The notes: generated by a model from the sequence alone, not told the origin. A stretch of DNA of 64,000 bases from Eutypella sp. D-1 (GCA_023313575.1 JAJTTP010000004.1:2976001-3040000), one strand, 5' to 3'. Positions 19,561 through 33,537 are shown, numbered from the stretch's first letter. Numbers and translations: made by a program.

Positions 19561-22500
19561 GCTACTTTGGCACACCAGGTGGCAGAGATGAGAACGGGTC
19601 ACGTTCGCATGTGCATCGGTATCTCCAGCACTAGAATGACGGTCTGAGAATCAACGAAACGGTGTGCGGCAATTATTAGCATTAGAAAATAGACATAGTT
19701 TTGAGAGTTTTAAATGGACTGAAAAAAAGTAACAGAATTTCTCTGTTATGACCATCAAATGCAATCATCTTTGAAGAAGAATTCGCGATATGGCGTCAGG
19801 GTGGGTAGAGAAACGGTTGAACTAGACAAAGAAACGGACAAAACGTAATGAGAACGGTTTGGGTAAATGACACCGTTTTTAAAGCCGGCAGAAAAAGATA
19901 CGTACCAATCGCTTTGAAGTTTAGATGCGGTTAGTTGCTGCAAGCTAGCGTCTTGGCATAAAGCACAACTACAACCGCTATTTCCTAAGGAGGAAACCGC
20001 CAAATGTGGCAGTTCTTGCACACGGAAGAAAATAACTATTAATAATTAATATTTATTTTATTTTTTTTTCGTAATTAAATAATTACAAAATGTTATTAAT
20101 ATAAAGAATAATTAAATAATAAACGTTAATAATATTATTCCCGTTTTATTTATCCTTTTAATTTTAAAATAATCTGGTTATTTTCGATAAACGTTTTTAT
20201 AACTTTATTAAAAATGGTTTTCGTTATAATATCGGTAGGATTATAAATGTTATAAATTTATCGAATATTATTAAATCGATTATTAGCTTTTTTTTATTAA
20301 TATTATTTATTTATATTAAACATTAATATAAAGAAAAAAAGTTAATATATAAAACTAATAAGGCCCGGGGAAACGATAAACGTGTTAAAATAGTATTTAA
20401 CATATAATATAAAATATATTTTACGTTAAAACTTTAAATTATTTTATATATTTTATTAATTAAAATATTATAAGTAATACGTTTATATTTAATAAATAAT
20501 ATTATTTTTAATATTAAGCTTATTATCGTAATGTTTTAATTTTTTATTATTTAAAACGATAATATAACCGATTTATAAACTTATATCTTTATTATTAACG
20601 AATAAATTATCGATAAAAATATATAACTTTAACTTAATAAAATTTAATTCGATATAATTAAGTTTATAATTTTTATTATTTATTTATTATTTAATTTTAA
20701 CATTTAATGTTTTAATTTTTTTAAAGCCGGGCTTAACATATTATATTATTATAAAATAATCGAATATAGCTTTTAATTAATAAATGGAAAAAATGTAAAT
20801 TTTGCGTATTTATTATTTAACGTATTTTTTTTATTAACTCCGGGGAAGGTATTTTTAAATTTAAAAATTCCAGCTTTTCGGTTTATCCTTTTTATATAAT
20901 ACATATTTTATGTTTATAAATAATAATTTATAAACCGTTAAAATTTTTAATCGATCCGTTTTTTAATATTTTTTATAACTATATTTTAATTTTTATTTTA
21001 TTAAATGCTTTATTTTTTAAAGTTAAAAGATTTATAATACCGATATTAAAAATGTTATTTATTTAAAATCCCGTAATTTTAAATAATTTTAAATCTGATA
21101 TTAATAAATAAAGGTTAAAAATTAATAACTTTATATGTAATTTTTATTAATAATATTATAAATAAGTTTTAAACTAATAAATACCCGATTTTATAAAGTT
21201 TTATAATAATTTAATAATATGTAATAACGTTTTTTTAAGGTATTTATTTTTTAATTTAATAAGTAATTATATAAAAATAATCCGTTATATCGGCGTTTTA
21301 AATTAAGTATAAGCCATAATAATATTTTATATTATAATCTTTATTTTTTTAAACCGTAAAATAAAAGCTATTATTAAAATAAAATATTAATTAATTTATT
21401 AAATAATAAATACGTAAGTTATAATAAAAGTTTTATCGGGGTTTTCCGTATTTTTAAACGATTAATTATAATTTTTTATATAATAATAAAATATATTTAC
21501 TTTTTATTTTATAAAGTATTTTTAATTTAAAAATTATTATGCTTTAATAATTAACGGCGTTATATATTTTAAGTCGTAATATACCTTTTTCGAATAAAGC
21601 GTTTAATTTTTTAAAATCGGAAATTTTAAATAACTTTTTAAACGTTACGAGTTTTTTATTTATTTTAAGCGTAAAAGTTAATATTTTATCGTTTTTTTTT
21701 TAATATTTACGTATTAAAAATTTATACGCATTTTTTTAACTGTTTTATTAAAAATGGTTATTAGCTTTTTTTTTAATTAAATATAAAGTTTAATATATAA
21801 GCTCCGAAAAGTTACCGTATTTCCCGTTATTTTCGAATTTATTATTATATCTTTATTAATAACCGTAATAACTTTAAAAACGTTTTTTTATCTTTTTTTT
21901 TTTTATATATAAACATTTTATTATTTAAAAAAAAAGATTTTAAAAATGTTTTTTACGTATTTAAGCTATTTTTAATATTTAACGCGTTTTAAACCGATTT
22001 TTATGCTTTAATTTTTTTAACCTTTATTATAACTTTTTATATTGCTTAAGCTTTTTAAATTTATATAAAAATAAGGGGTAAATTTATATTAATCCGAAAA
22101 TAAATTTTAAAAATTAATAAAATAAGAATAAAACCGTTAAGGTTAATTATGTTATTAATTGTTTTTATTATTATTTATAAACGTAATAATTTTAATCCAG
22201 TATTTCCGAGTTTTTTAATAATAATTTTATAAGTTTTACGGATAAGATTATAATATTTTTATTAGCACCTAATAATAAGTAATCCCGATAAAATATGCCT
22301 TATTACGGAACTTAGTATTATTAAAGTTTATACCGGCGTTATAAATAATAATATCCGGGGGTTTTAAATATATATCGATTTAATATTCCTTAAATATATT
22401 TTATATTTTTTAATTAATATATTTTTTATAAAACATATTATTTAAAACTTTATAATTACGTCGATAACGTAAAGGATAAATTTTTTATTTAAATATATTA

Positions 22501-22787
22501 TATTAATAATTATTTTAAAATTAAAACTTATTTTTAAATCTTTTAAATTAAATTTAAACCTTTAAAATGCTTTATTTTTAATTTAATAATGGTAATAAAA
22601 CTTATTAATTTTTTTAAAAACGTTAATTTCGATATTATATTTTACTTTATTTAAAAAATCGTATAACTTATTAATAAATAGGTGTCCGAAACGTATATAA
22701 ATCTTACGTAATTTTGCTTCCGTAAAATAAATAATATTATTAAATTTAAACCATAAATATTTTTATTTTTAAATAATATTAATTATT

Positions 22788-23215
22788 TGTAACGGCTGGT
22801 TTATTCCTAACTATTAATTTAATCGAGGAGTTTATATTAACAAAAGTGCTGGGGTTTTAAGTAATAAATAGTTACGTTTAGTAATAGCAAAAAAAAAGGT
22901 GTTTTAAGTAATTAAGTTATATTATAAGCTAATAAGCTTAAAAATTATTTAAAAAAAAGGTAATAAATATAATTATATATTATTTATATCTTTTATTCCT
23001 AATATTAGAATATGATATTAAATATTAGATCGTTAAAATATTTAAGTTATCCAGGTTATTTAAAATTATTAAAATAATTAGGTTATTTAAGTTATCCTTT
23101 TTATTACGTGATTTAAATATAACTTATTTTATCGTATATATCTTTTTTAATGTTATGGTTAAAAATTATTTATGCCAGTCCTATTTAAGCCTAATAATTT
23201 AACCAGGTTATAACA
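22788..23215 (-). repeat. 3' LTR of the gypsy element (left copy)
   Basis: 428 bp, plus-strand start TGTAACGGCTGG and end GGTTATAACA. It is homologous along its whole length to 29660-30087 and is the more heavily mutated of the pair. Confidence 0.88.
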
Positions 23216-24179
23216 CGATTTTTCCTTTTTTAAAGTTTTTATCCTTAAAACTTTATTATTTTTATTCCTTTTTTGTTATAAATATTTTTTTCTTTCTTAT
23301 TTTATATCCTTTTTATTATGTTTAATCGTATTAATAAATCGATTTTTAAACGCGTAATTTTTTTATCTTAACGTAAAATTTTTTAACGTAATTTTTTTTT
23401 ATAGCAATTTTATTATCTGATCCGGTTAATATAGCTTTTTATTTTTATTATAAACATTATTAATTAAAATATAAAGTTTTTAACTCGGACTTTTCTCGTT
23501 ATTTATTATGTATTTATTATAACCGGAGTTAATACGACGTGTTTAAACTTAATCCGAAATAATTATAAAAAGTTATATCTTAATATCGAAAACTGGAGTT
23601 AAAACTTAAAGTTACGGAAAAAAAGGCCGAAAAAGTGATTTTTAAAATAAACGTAAAACTTTATCGTTTACGTCGTTAAAAGCGTATATAGTATAAAAAG
23701 ATAATAAAAACGGTTTTTCGTGGTATCGATAATTTAAAGGAATTAAAAAAAGAAAAGCGTTAAGCGGAAAATACGCGTTTTACGGGATTTATTAAAACGT
23801 TTATAAATTTTAAGGTTATTCTAAATCTTAATTAATCTGGGATAAATATATCGGGTAATTTTAATTAAGATATTATTTTTATTAACGTTTCCGTTAACAT
23901 TAATAAAAACTTTTTAAAAAGCGTTAAACGTTTATTAAATAGTTAATAAGTTTTTATATATTTTCGAAATTATTATATTTTTTTTATTTAACCTTATATT
24001 TTATTCGTTTATTTTCTGTTTATATATTTAAAATTTTCTTTATTTCGTATTTATTTGCTTTTATTTCGACGTTATTTCGTTTTATTTTTATAACGTTTAT
24101 ATTCGTTACGTTTTTAAATAAAGAAATATAAAAAATTAAATAAATTTTAATTTTTAATAATAAATCTAATTCGTAATTA

Positions 24180-24290
24180 TTTTTTAATATTTTTTTAATA
24201 ACTGGGTACGGTCCGATATATTTATAATTAAGTTTTTTATTAAGTTATTTTATCGTAATGTTTTTTATAATTAAATAAACCATATCTCTT
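24180..24290 (-). pseudogene. Integrase C-terminal (GPY/F-like) remnant
   Basis: On the minus strand one frame reads DMVYL, then KNI, and after a decayed middle YKYIGPYPVIKK, the arrangement of the Ty3/gypsy integrase GPY/F module. Stops interrupt it. Confidence 0.7.
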
Positions 24291-26134
24291 TTTAAAAAGG
24301 TTAATCTTTTTAACCTTTTTTAATTATAATATCGGCTTATTTATTAACGTATAAATTCGAGCTTTTTTTTTATTTTTTTATATAATTATTTAAATCGTTT
24401 TAATATTAACATGGCTTTAATATTATCCGGGCCTTTTTTATAAACGTTTCGATAAACGTTTAAAATAAATTTAAAATTAACGTTAATAAATATTATTCGT
24501 ATATTTTTATAATAAACTATGTTATAAGCTAATTATATAATAAATAATTATTTAATTTAATTATTTTATTTATAATTAATATATTATCGAAAATAGGTTT
24601 TTAATATTTAATTAATTCGTTTTATTTATCCGTTTACTTAAGGTTTAAAAGCCGTTATAAACTTAAGGTTTAATTTTAATCTTATTATAAAACTTTATTA
24701 AAATTTTGATACAAATGTTATTTTTTTATCGGAAATAATTTCGAATAAAAAGCCGTATATTATTATAATATGTCGTAAAAAAATGTATACCATTTATTTT
24801 ACGTCGGTATCCTTATTATATAAGATAAAATAAAAAAACTTTATAAATCGGTTAACGATTACGAATATATTATTATAACCGTTACATGTTATTAAATTTT
24901 TTAATATCGGTAACTTAATAATAAAATTAAATATGATAAATTTTTATAATTATTTATTAACTGGTAATGGTTATAATTCTCCGTAAAGTTTATATTATTT
25001 TATTTTAATTTTTCCGTATATATTATATTATCGTTATATTTATTATATTACTGATTTTATTTTATTAAATATATAAATCCGTTATAATCGTTTAAAGATT
25101 TTATAATTTTTTAAATATCCGTATAAAAAATATTCGTAAATCTCCTATATTAATTATTCTTACAGTTTTTATAATATTTATAACTTTTTTATTTATTTTT
25201 TTATTAATAATTCGTTATTATATTATTTAATTTATTTATATAAATTATTTTAAATAATTTTAATAGTAATAATTTGTTATTATTTTAAATATCCTTTTAA
25301 CGTTTATCAGAATACCGCGTGTTTAATTAATATATATTTTTCTTTTATAACAGGTTATTTACTGATAGCATTTATTTATCCGTTTTTTAATCTTTTTTTA
25401 TAAATAATAATATAATCGAATTCCGTAAAATACTCGGCGTATCGTAATTATTTTCCGCTAAGGGTTTAAGTAATAAAAAAATATATAATATTTTTATGGT
25501 CGGTATAAATTTTAATTTAGTGCATATTTTTTATAAAGTAATATTTAAATTCCTTAAATATGTTAACGATAATAAGAAATTCCTTATTATAAATTAAATA
25601 ATTAAACTCGGTTTTAATAAATTTATAAAAATAAAATGTAATAAAATATAATTTTCTTTTTTTATTTCGTTATTTAATTTATGCTTTAAAAGCGTAATCC
25701 GAGGCGTCGGTTTTTAATTTAATAAGTTTTTTAAGATTATATATAATAAGTATTAATTCGTTAATAATAATGTTTTTTAATTTTTTAAAAGATTTATTTA
25801 TTTTATTAATTTATATAAACCGTTTATTTTCTTTTATTAATTCCGTAAAAAGTGTTATAATATATTTAAATCGTTATATAAACTTCCGATAATAATTTAC
25901 TAAGCCGAAAAAGGCTTATATTTTTTTTATATTAGTAGGCATTTTTTAATCCTTAATAATTATAATTTTTTTAAGGTCCATTTTAATATGTTCGGGGGTA
26001 ATAATATATCCGAAGAATTTTATTTCTTATATATAAAATATACTTTTTTCGGGTTTTATTAATAAATTAACGTTTTATAATATTTATAATACTTTATATA
26101 CATGCTTTTTATATTGTTTTTCTAATTTTAAATA

Positions 26135-26475
26135 AATAAGGATATTATTAAGATAATAAATAATAAAAATATTAAAATATTTTCGTAATACGTAATTAAT
26201 TATACGTTAAAACAATGTTAATACGTTAATTAATCCGAAAAATATAATTAAATATTTAAATAAACCGTATTTCGTTTTAAAAGCTATTTTTTATTCGTTT
26301 CCGGGTTTAATTCTAATATAATAATATCCGTCTTTAAGGTTTAAAATAATAAACCACTTAACTCCGTATAAACGGTCCTTTATTTTAATAATAAATAATA
26401 ACGGTATTCGGTTTTTAACGGTAATCTCGTTTAATTATTAATAATCGATTATTAATCTAATTTACCGTTTTTTTT
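26135..26475 (-). pseudogene. Gypsy reverse transcriptase remnant
   Basis: One minus-strand frame reads, in order, IIDY, LNEITVKNRIPL, KDRLYGVKWF, LNLKDGYYYIRIKPGNE, AFKTKYGLFKYLI and finally YLNNILIY, matching the RT blocks of Ty3/gypsy elements. The catalytic YLDD has become YLNN and several Trp/Gln/Glu codons are stops, all explained by G-to-A or C-to-T changes. Confidence 0.88.
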
Positions 26476-28232
26476 AAGTATAAATATAATAAAATATCTT
26501 ATTAATGATTTTAATCGTTAAATATATCCTTTTATTAATTTATTTTCGAGGTATTTTCGTAATTCCTTAAATTTAATTTTATTAAAGTTATAAATTTTAT
26601 AAAATCGTAACGTTTTTCCTTTTATAAGGATAATTTTATGGTTTTATTTATTACGGTTTAATAATCCTTTTTTAAATTTTTTATAAAACATTTTATCGTA
26701 TTAATAATATTATAATAATACGTTACGTATTTATAATATTATCGTATTTTTTTTTTCCAGGATGTTATTAAAAAGGCGGAATCGTTATCGGATAAATGTA
26801 ATAATTCGTTTAATCCTTTTTTCGTATCCTTTTTTTTTAATTTATTATATTTTTTTAAGTAAAGTTTTTATCGTATTTTTATATCCGTATTTATTATCCG
26901 TTAAATATTAAGATTTTTTTTTTAAATTATCGTCGGTTTTTAAAGGATAAGGAAATATTATTTAATTAGTTTTTTAATTAATTAATAGATTATATTAATA
27001 CAGTTATAATTATTTAAAAATTATATCGTATCCTTTTAAAAATATAATATCGAAAATAACGTTTTATTTTTATTTTTCGATATATACGTTAAATTAATCG
27101 GTTTCTTATAATACTTTTTTTTTATCGTATTTAAAAACATAACTTTCGGTTTTTATTATATTATAAAGGTGTTTTTTTTTTTATAATAATTATAATTTAT
27201 TATATAATTTTAAAGTTATATAATTACCGTCGGTTCTGTTATTTATTATAATAATATATTAATTATTTTTAATTTTTATTCGTATTATAATATATTTGTA
27301 TCGTTTTTAAGCTTTTAAAATAGTTCGTAAATATTATATTACGTTTTTAAGTTTTATGATACCGTTTTATGGCTTTAGTATAAACGGCCTTATTTTTTTA
27401 AATTTTTGCCGTAAACTTATACGGCGTTATATAAGTTATTATAAAGTTTTTCCTTATTAGATTTTTTTTATACGTACGGTTATTTTTTTATTATTAAATT
27501 TTTATAAAAATATTTAAAATTAATTTTATTAAAGGTTATTTTTTTTAGTAAATCCTTATAAACGTATAAATCGACGTTTAATAATTTATTTTTTTAATAT
27601 CGGATTTCGTGTTTTTATTATTCGATCTCGTTCCGGATCTTTATAGCTTTTAACGTTTAATATATATATTCGTTATAATAATATGCCTAATATCTTCCGG
27701 GGTAAAATATTTTTTTTAACTATTCCTAATTATACGGTATACGGTTAATATAACATATGATTTTTTTATACCATCGTTAATCGGTTTTATTTCCTTTTTA
27801 TTATAAAAAATTAAATCCTTTTTTAACTATTTATTTAATTCGGTTAATAATACCGATTTTTTATTCCTCGTGTTAATAATATTCGTATTTTCGGCAATTA
27901 ACAGGGTATTTTAAAAAATGCGGCGTTCGAATTTAAATCTTTTAATTAATAAATTCGTTTTAGTTACGAAACTATTATAAATAAATCTTAAATTATTATT
28001 TTTTAAAGCGTTATTAAAATCGTTTAATATAAATGTTATACATTTTTTATAATTTATAATCTTATCGTTTTTTAAACCAATTAATTAATTATTTTATTTT
28101 TTTTTTTTCGCGAAATAAGTTTTTACGAAAGTTTTTTTTTTATCGTTATCGAAGTATTTATTTTATTATTATTAACGTTATCGTTTTATTACGGTTTAAA
28201 TTAATCGTTTAATTTTTTATAATCTTTATTAA

Positions 28233-28647
28233 TATGACGGCTGGTCTATTCCTAACTATTAGTCCAGTCGAGGGATTTATATTAACAAAAATGCTAAAGG
28301 TTTTAAATAATAAATAATTATATTTAGTAATAATAAAAAAAAAGGTGCTTTAAGTAATTAAGTTATATTATAAACTAATAAGCTTAAAAACTATTTAAAA
28401 AAAAGGTAATAAACGTAATTATATATTATTTATATCCTTTATTCTTAATATTAAAATATGTAATTATATTAAATCCTTAGATCGTAACGGATTTAACTGA
28501 TACCTTTAGATTTATAGATTATAACGGATCCATATGTAGCTTTTTTTATAGCTTATTAAGTGTAGCTGGCTTACGTCTTTATTTTTCCGGCAGTACCGTT
28601 AACGAATAGGGTTACCAGCCCCCACTTGGCCTAGTCAGGCCATAACA
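28233..28647 (-). mobile_element. Solo LTR nested in the gypsy element
   Basis: 415 bp beginning TATGACGGCTGG and ending GGCCATAACA, flanked on both sides by ATTAA (28228-28232 and 28648-28652). Its first half (to about 28470) is homologous to the element's own LTRs and is AT-mutated. Its second half is unrelated to them and has normal base composition. Confidence 0.85.
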
Positions 28648-29659
28648 ATTAATAAATATTATTATCCGAATATATGTAACGGATTATTCCGAACGTTTTT
28701 TTACCGGTAAAAGGTTGCTTTTTTTCGGGTACGGGTTTTTAATTTTTATTTTGTTTAAATTTTTTATATTTTTTTTTAAAATATTTTATTTTATTATAAT
28801 TATAGCATTTAATTTATTGCTTATTTTTTCGTATTATATTAAGCGATATAGGTTTTAATGCCGTTCCGTAAAATATATCGGTAAGTTTTTAATTTTAATT
28901 CTTATTATTTTAGTATTTTTTAAATCTTTTAAATATATAATGTCCTTTTTTTTTTAACGTTATTTAAATTATCTGTTATTAATTTTAATTATTAAAGCAG
29001 CAAATTTATTAATAATACCTAATTTATCGTATAAAATGATCTTATTTTTAACCGTATTTTTAAATCCTCGGTAAAACGTATCGATAAAGGATTTATTATT
29101 TTTTTAATCAGTTTTCGTTATAAATTATTTAAATTACGCGGCATAAATATAAACTGTTCTTTTTTATTTAAAGTTTAAAAGTTATTATATAACGGTTCGG
29201 GCTTTATCCGGGTTTCCGTAATTAACTTTTACCTTTTCCACGAAATTCTTATACTTTTTAAAAAAACGTTTAATTTCCGTAATTCTTTTTTTTTTTTCCA
29301 TTTTTACGAAAGTATTTAAAATAGGTTTAAATTATTAAATTATCCTTCCGGTAAAGCATAAAGCAATATCGAAAATTTTATTAACTTTTTCGGTTAATAT
29401 ATAGCGTTATTAATATAAATAAATTACGGCTGTAATAAAAAAAGGTTATATAAAAATAATGCTATTATAAGGTTTAGGTTTTTTAAACTTAAATTTAACG
29501 GGTATAATTTTTTAGGTTACGGTTATAATTACCGTTTACTCGATTTATTCGATTTATTTAAATAATAATTTAATAATTTATTAAAGTTTTTAACTTAAAA
29601 AAATATTTTATCGGATATTATTTAAAGTTAATAATATTATTAAATAAAAATTTATAACG

Positions 29660-30087
29660 TATAACGGTTAGTTTATTCCTAATTATTAATCTAATTAAGG
29701 AATTTATATTAATAAAAGTATTAAGGTTTTAAATAATAAATAATCACGTTTGGTAATAATAAAAAAAAAGGTGCTTTAAGTAATTAAGTTATATTATAAG
29801 CTAATAAGTTTAAAAATTATTTTAAAAAAAAATAATAAATATAATTATATATTATTTATATTTTTTATTCCTAATATTAAAATATAATATTAAATATTAG
29901 ATCGTTAAGATAACTAAGTTATCCAGGCTATTTAAAATTATTAGGATAGCTGGGCTATTTAGGCTATCCTTTTTATCACGTAACTTAAATATGGCTTATC
30001 TTATCGTGTATGTCCTTTTTAATGCTATGGTTAGGGATTGTTTGTGCCAGTCCTATTTAGGCCTAATAACCTAGCCAGGTCATAATA
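29660..30087 (-). repeat. 5' LTR of the gypsy element (right copy)
   Basis: 428 bp, same length as the left copy. Its right half keeps more C and G (for example GGCTATTTAGGCTATCC) than the left copy, so the two were not mutated equally. Confidence 0.88.
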
Positions 30088-31566
30088 TTATCCCTTTTTA
30101 TCGTTAAATATAATTATTTAAACAGTTATTAATATTATTTTATTAATTAAAAAAATAACTTAATATACCCGGGTAAAACGGGTAAATCGGATAACCGTAA
30201 AAATATCCAGGTTAAGGGTATTTTAAATAAAGGTATTAATACGGGTATTTTAAATTAATATTTCCGGGAAAGGGTTATATAAGTTATAAAAAAAAGGGTT
30301 ATATTATTTATGCAAAAAGGGGTTATTATATAGGCGGAAAAGGTTAAAGTTAAGCCCGTTTAAAAGGTAAAGGATTATTAAGCACCGAAAAAATGTTAAT
30401 TACCGAAAAAACGTTAAACACTGTTAAAATATTCGATATTTTACGGGGTTTTAAGCATTCCGGGTTAGGATTTAAATTAATAATATGCGGCTAATCCGGG
30501 GTAAAAATATATTAAAAAAAAAGTTAATTAAAAACGTATTTTAAAAATTACCGTAAAAAGTTAAATAATAAAATAAACGGGGTTATTATTTTATATAATT
30601 TAATTTATATTATTAAAATTTTTAATTAATTATTTTAAAATAGTTAATATTAAAATTTACCGGACGGTTTTATAAATATCCCGAGCCGAATAATGGAATA
30701 TATAAATAATTTATAAAACTGTAAATAAATTAATCCGTATTTTATATTATAAACCGATATTTTTTATATTAATATATAAAGTTATTTATTTATAATTATT
30801 TTAAATTTAATAAATTCTTATTTTAAAAATTATTATTAAATAATAAAATTAATTAATTTAATTATAAAATTTATGTTATTTTTTAACGTATACGTTTTAT
30901 TATATTAATGCCGTTTTTAAAGTAAACCGGAGCTATTTAAATATAATTTCGAAATTTATTTTTATAAATCCTTAAAAATGGTTTTAATATTTATTAAATG
31001 TTTTTTCCGTTATTCGGTTAATATCGGGGTAATTATCGGTTATTTTAAAATTATTAAAAATAAATAATACTTATATAATGTTTTATTTAAAAATAGCTTA
31101 TTAAAAGTTAATTTCTGTCCATTTTATAACTACGGGGTTAAATATTTAAACCAGTAATACCGTACGTTTTAAAATAAAATTAATAAACCGAGTAAAAATA
31201 TTTATATTTTCCCGTTAAACGGCTTTTTTTATTTATAACCTTATTTATTAGTTTTTTTCTCCGTAAGGTCGTTTTTTAATAGCTTTAAATAATGGTTCGG
31301 CTTATTATTAATTATCCGATATATTAAATAGTTTTAAAAACGATAATAATAATAATATTTATAATAATAATAAAAAAGGTAAAAAAAGGTTATTATACGG
31401 TAATATAAATAAAAAACAATTATTATTTATTATAAAAATAAACGGGGGAAAATAATAATAAAAATTTATTAATAATATTAACGTAAAAAACTTTTTAAAT
31501 TATTACGATAATAACTTTTTTAACTTTATTAATTTATATTATTAACTATTTAATAATATTAATTAA

Positions 31567-31765
31567 TATTAATAAATATGTACGTAAAAAAAAAAGATAA
31601 TAATATAAAAAATGGTAAGATTAGTGTTATATTTTGGTTTAAAGTTTATTTATTTATTTAAAAGGGATACGGGCGAAGCCTATATCCTTATATAAACAGG
31701 AGATAGGTACATAGGTACATCCTATTAGTATGTGGGTCCATACCAGTGACCATTAACAACCAACA
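31567..31765. mobile_element. LTR at the right edge of the AT-rich block
   Basis: The first 20 bp align with the start of the solo LTR at 5579 without gaps, every difference being G-to-A or C-to-T. The last 100 bp (ending AACAACCAACA) align with 5966-6065 with normal base composition. It lacks the minisatellite expansion. Flanking 5-mers (attaa, cccac) do not match, so it is probably the right LTR of a larger broken element rather than a solo LTR. Confidence 0.8.
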
Positions 31766-32552
31766 CCCACGTTCGTAATTTGGGCCGTTCGAGTGCCGTC
31801 TAGTCAATGGGAATCGAGCAGGGTTTGCTACCAATGAGCTAATGAGGATTCTTTCTTTATCGCCGGGGATCCGGCTTGGTAACTGGGAGTTGGTGTTAAA
31901 ACCAGTTCTGTGTTAGACAAGTTGAATTGATTGATTTCTCTGTTTTCATCTTGGCTGTGATTGTGTATCATTGCCAGTTTAGAGTTCATGTTTTAAGACT
32001 CGGTAAAAGATCGGATAGCTGCGGGCCAGGTACGAAACCAACAAATGCATGTTCATTCCTACGGCACCTTTCTTACTACACGACTCACTGCTGCAAAACT
32101 ATGCCTGATTAATAATCCTTTCTATTTCCATGTTTCTCTATTCTGATTTAACCATTTGGGTGGGCGTATCTGGGTTGCGGTAGAGCAGGTAAGAAGGAAA
32201 GCTATGGGTGAGATCGCTGTGTTTGCTACGTTTACTGTATAGTATGGAAAATATGCTTGCACTCCCCAATCCTCACGGACTCTTGTGGTCCATGGTTTGT
32301 CCACGTACAAGCGAAGAACGGTGGTACAATAGCAAGCACATAGTTTGCCTCTGGCATGTACAACCGATGGCCAACAGTTTCATGTAGCGACTATGCCTTT
32401 GAGTACCCCCGCCCTTCCTGCCATGGATTTAAAAATTGCAGCAGGCCCGCCACACCGGGGTTTAACCTTGTTAACAACTCTCAGAGTTATCTATCGAATT
32501 GAGTAGTTACAAATACCATCAACCCTGAAATTGTCATTAGAAATAGAAAGAG
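31766..32552. other. Intergenic and promoter region
   Basis: Normal base composition returns. No gene is supportable. An A/T-rich TATA-like stretch (TTTAAAAA near 32428) lies about 125 bp upstream of the next start codon. Confidence 0.45.
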
Positions 32553-33537
32553 ATGTCATCCACCACGCCAAGAGAGGAAGGGATCCCGGCCCAGCCGCAG
32601 CAGCGGGAGCGCGGTATACCGTTCAGCCAACTGGAATTTGATGAGGAGGGCACCGCAGATTTGCGGAAAAGAATCACTGATGCCGATGTATCGGGTGCAC
32701 TGTGGGATATTGGCATCGGCAATGTCGTCAAAGGGGGGGTGGACTGCACCCTCGGCATGATTAGGGTGAAGCATGGGGATTGCCCGCCGAAGCCCATGCT
32801 TGTGATCGCGTCCCGCAGCGTTCTGGCTGACTGGGCCGCGGGAAAGCTTCTGCAGAGCAATCTGGCAACCCAGCACCCCGATTTAGAATTTTGGTTGGCC
32901 AGGAATTTCAGAGAAGACGAGGGGATAACCCTCCATAGAACAAGCCTCATTACGACCTCGGGCTCATTGACGCCCCTTGCATATGCCAGCAATGTGGCGG
33001 GTCAGGCGGACGACACACAAACCTATGACAACCTGGGTTCCGCCTCTGCCTCTACTTCGGCAATGCCAGGCGACGATAATACTGGTGTCTCATACTACCA
33101 GAGAGATACCTGTGGCACAGATGGTCTTCTCTCAACCACCCCGTCCAAGGACAGCGAGGCCTGGAAGGATGGAATATATCGTTGCGAGTCACCTAAAGTT
33201 TACCAGGGTCACGAACCTAACGACAGCCCCGAAGATAGAGTATATTCTGCATTTCGCCCTTATTCACACCTACATTTAATATACCCATTTCTTGCTCCTC
33301 ACACTACCATTCGTACTCAACCCAAGCTAACAGACCCTTAATACCAGAAATCACAATTACGCCGGCGTGATCTCCCTAAAGCAAAAGACAGAGCCAACAC
33401 TCTCGCAATTACCGACGACAGGAGACTTAAGCGATGGCCCTCCTGATTCCAGGAGTACCACTAGTATTAAGTATGAGGAGTGGATGGCGAATATCGCAAA
33501 CCGGACGGAAGCCGATGGAAGAAGACGGCGTGGATGA
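32553..33537 (+). CDS. Orphan paralog family member A (MSS/NPxWEVGW family)
   Basis: The single long frame from ATG 32553 runs to 33341, but its last 34 codons look like intron. Joining 32553-33239 to 33334-33537 across GTATAT...CTCAAC...CTAACAG keeps phase 0 and gives 296 residues ending TEADGRRRRG, a basic end like the other members. The protein starts MSSTTP. Near 70-85 RVKHGDCPPKPMLVI parallels the RVKF/PTLVF block of member B, and HPDLEFW near 108 followed by EGITLHRT near 123-130 parallels NPAWEVGW and EIQLYPRT of member C. No known domain is recognised and no signal peptide is evident. It is the most divergent member; membership rests on motif order and C-terminal composition. Confidence 0.6.

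Larger units (their letters stand above)
22788..30087 (-). mobile_element. Ty3/gypsy retrotransposon, RIP-inactivated, with a nested solo LTR
   Basis: Two LTRs of exactly 428 bp (22788-23215 and 29660-30087) bound the element, flanked by TTATT on the left and TTATC on the right, a target duplication differing by one C/T. Inside, on the minus strand, a reverse transcriptase is readable at about 26475-26135 and an integrase C-terminal GPY-type segment at about 24290-24180, so the order right to left is gag, RT, integrase. A 415-bp LTR relative with its own duplication (ATTAA) is inserted between the gag side and pol. Without it the element is about 6.9 kb. All coding capacity is destroyed by stops and Asp-to-Asn type changes. 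Confidence 0.88.
20035..31660. repeat. AT-rich RIP-mutated transposon block
   Basis: For about 11.6 kb the sequence is extremely AT-rich, CpA/TpG are scarce while CpG stays common, and stop codons fill every frame. That is the pattern left by RIP, which changes C to T mainly in CpA. Both edges are abrupt (near 20030 and 31660). Inside it a Ty3/gypsy element and LTR copies can be recognised. The parts outside the gypsy element (20035-22787 and 30093-31566) probably belong to an older host element, but I could not identify a domain in them. Confidence 0.9.

Noticed and set aside
20035..22787. Attempt to read a Copia or LINE reverse transcriptase in the left part of the AT-rich block
   Set aside because: No ordered set of RT motifs could be read on either strand, so I leave the element unidentified.
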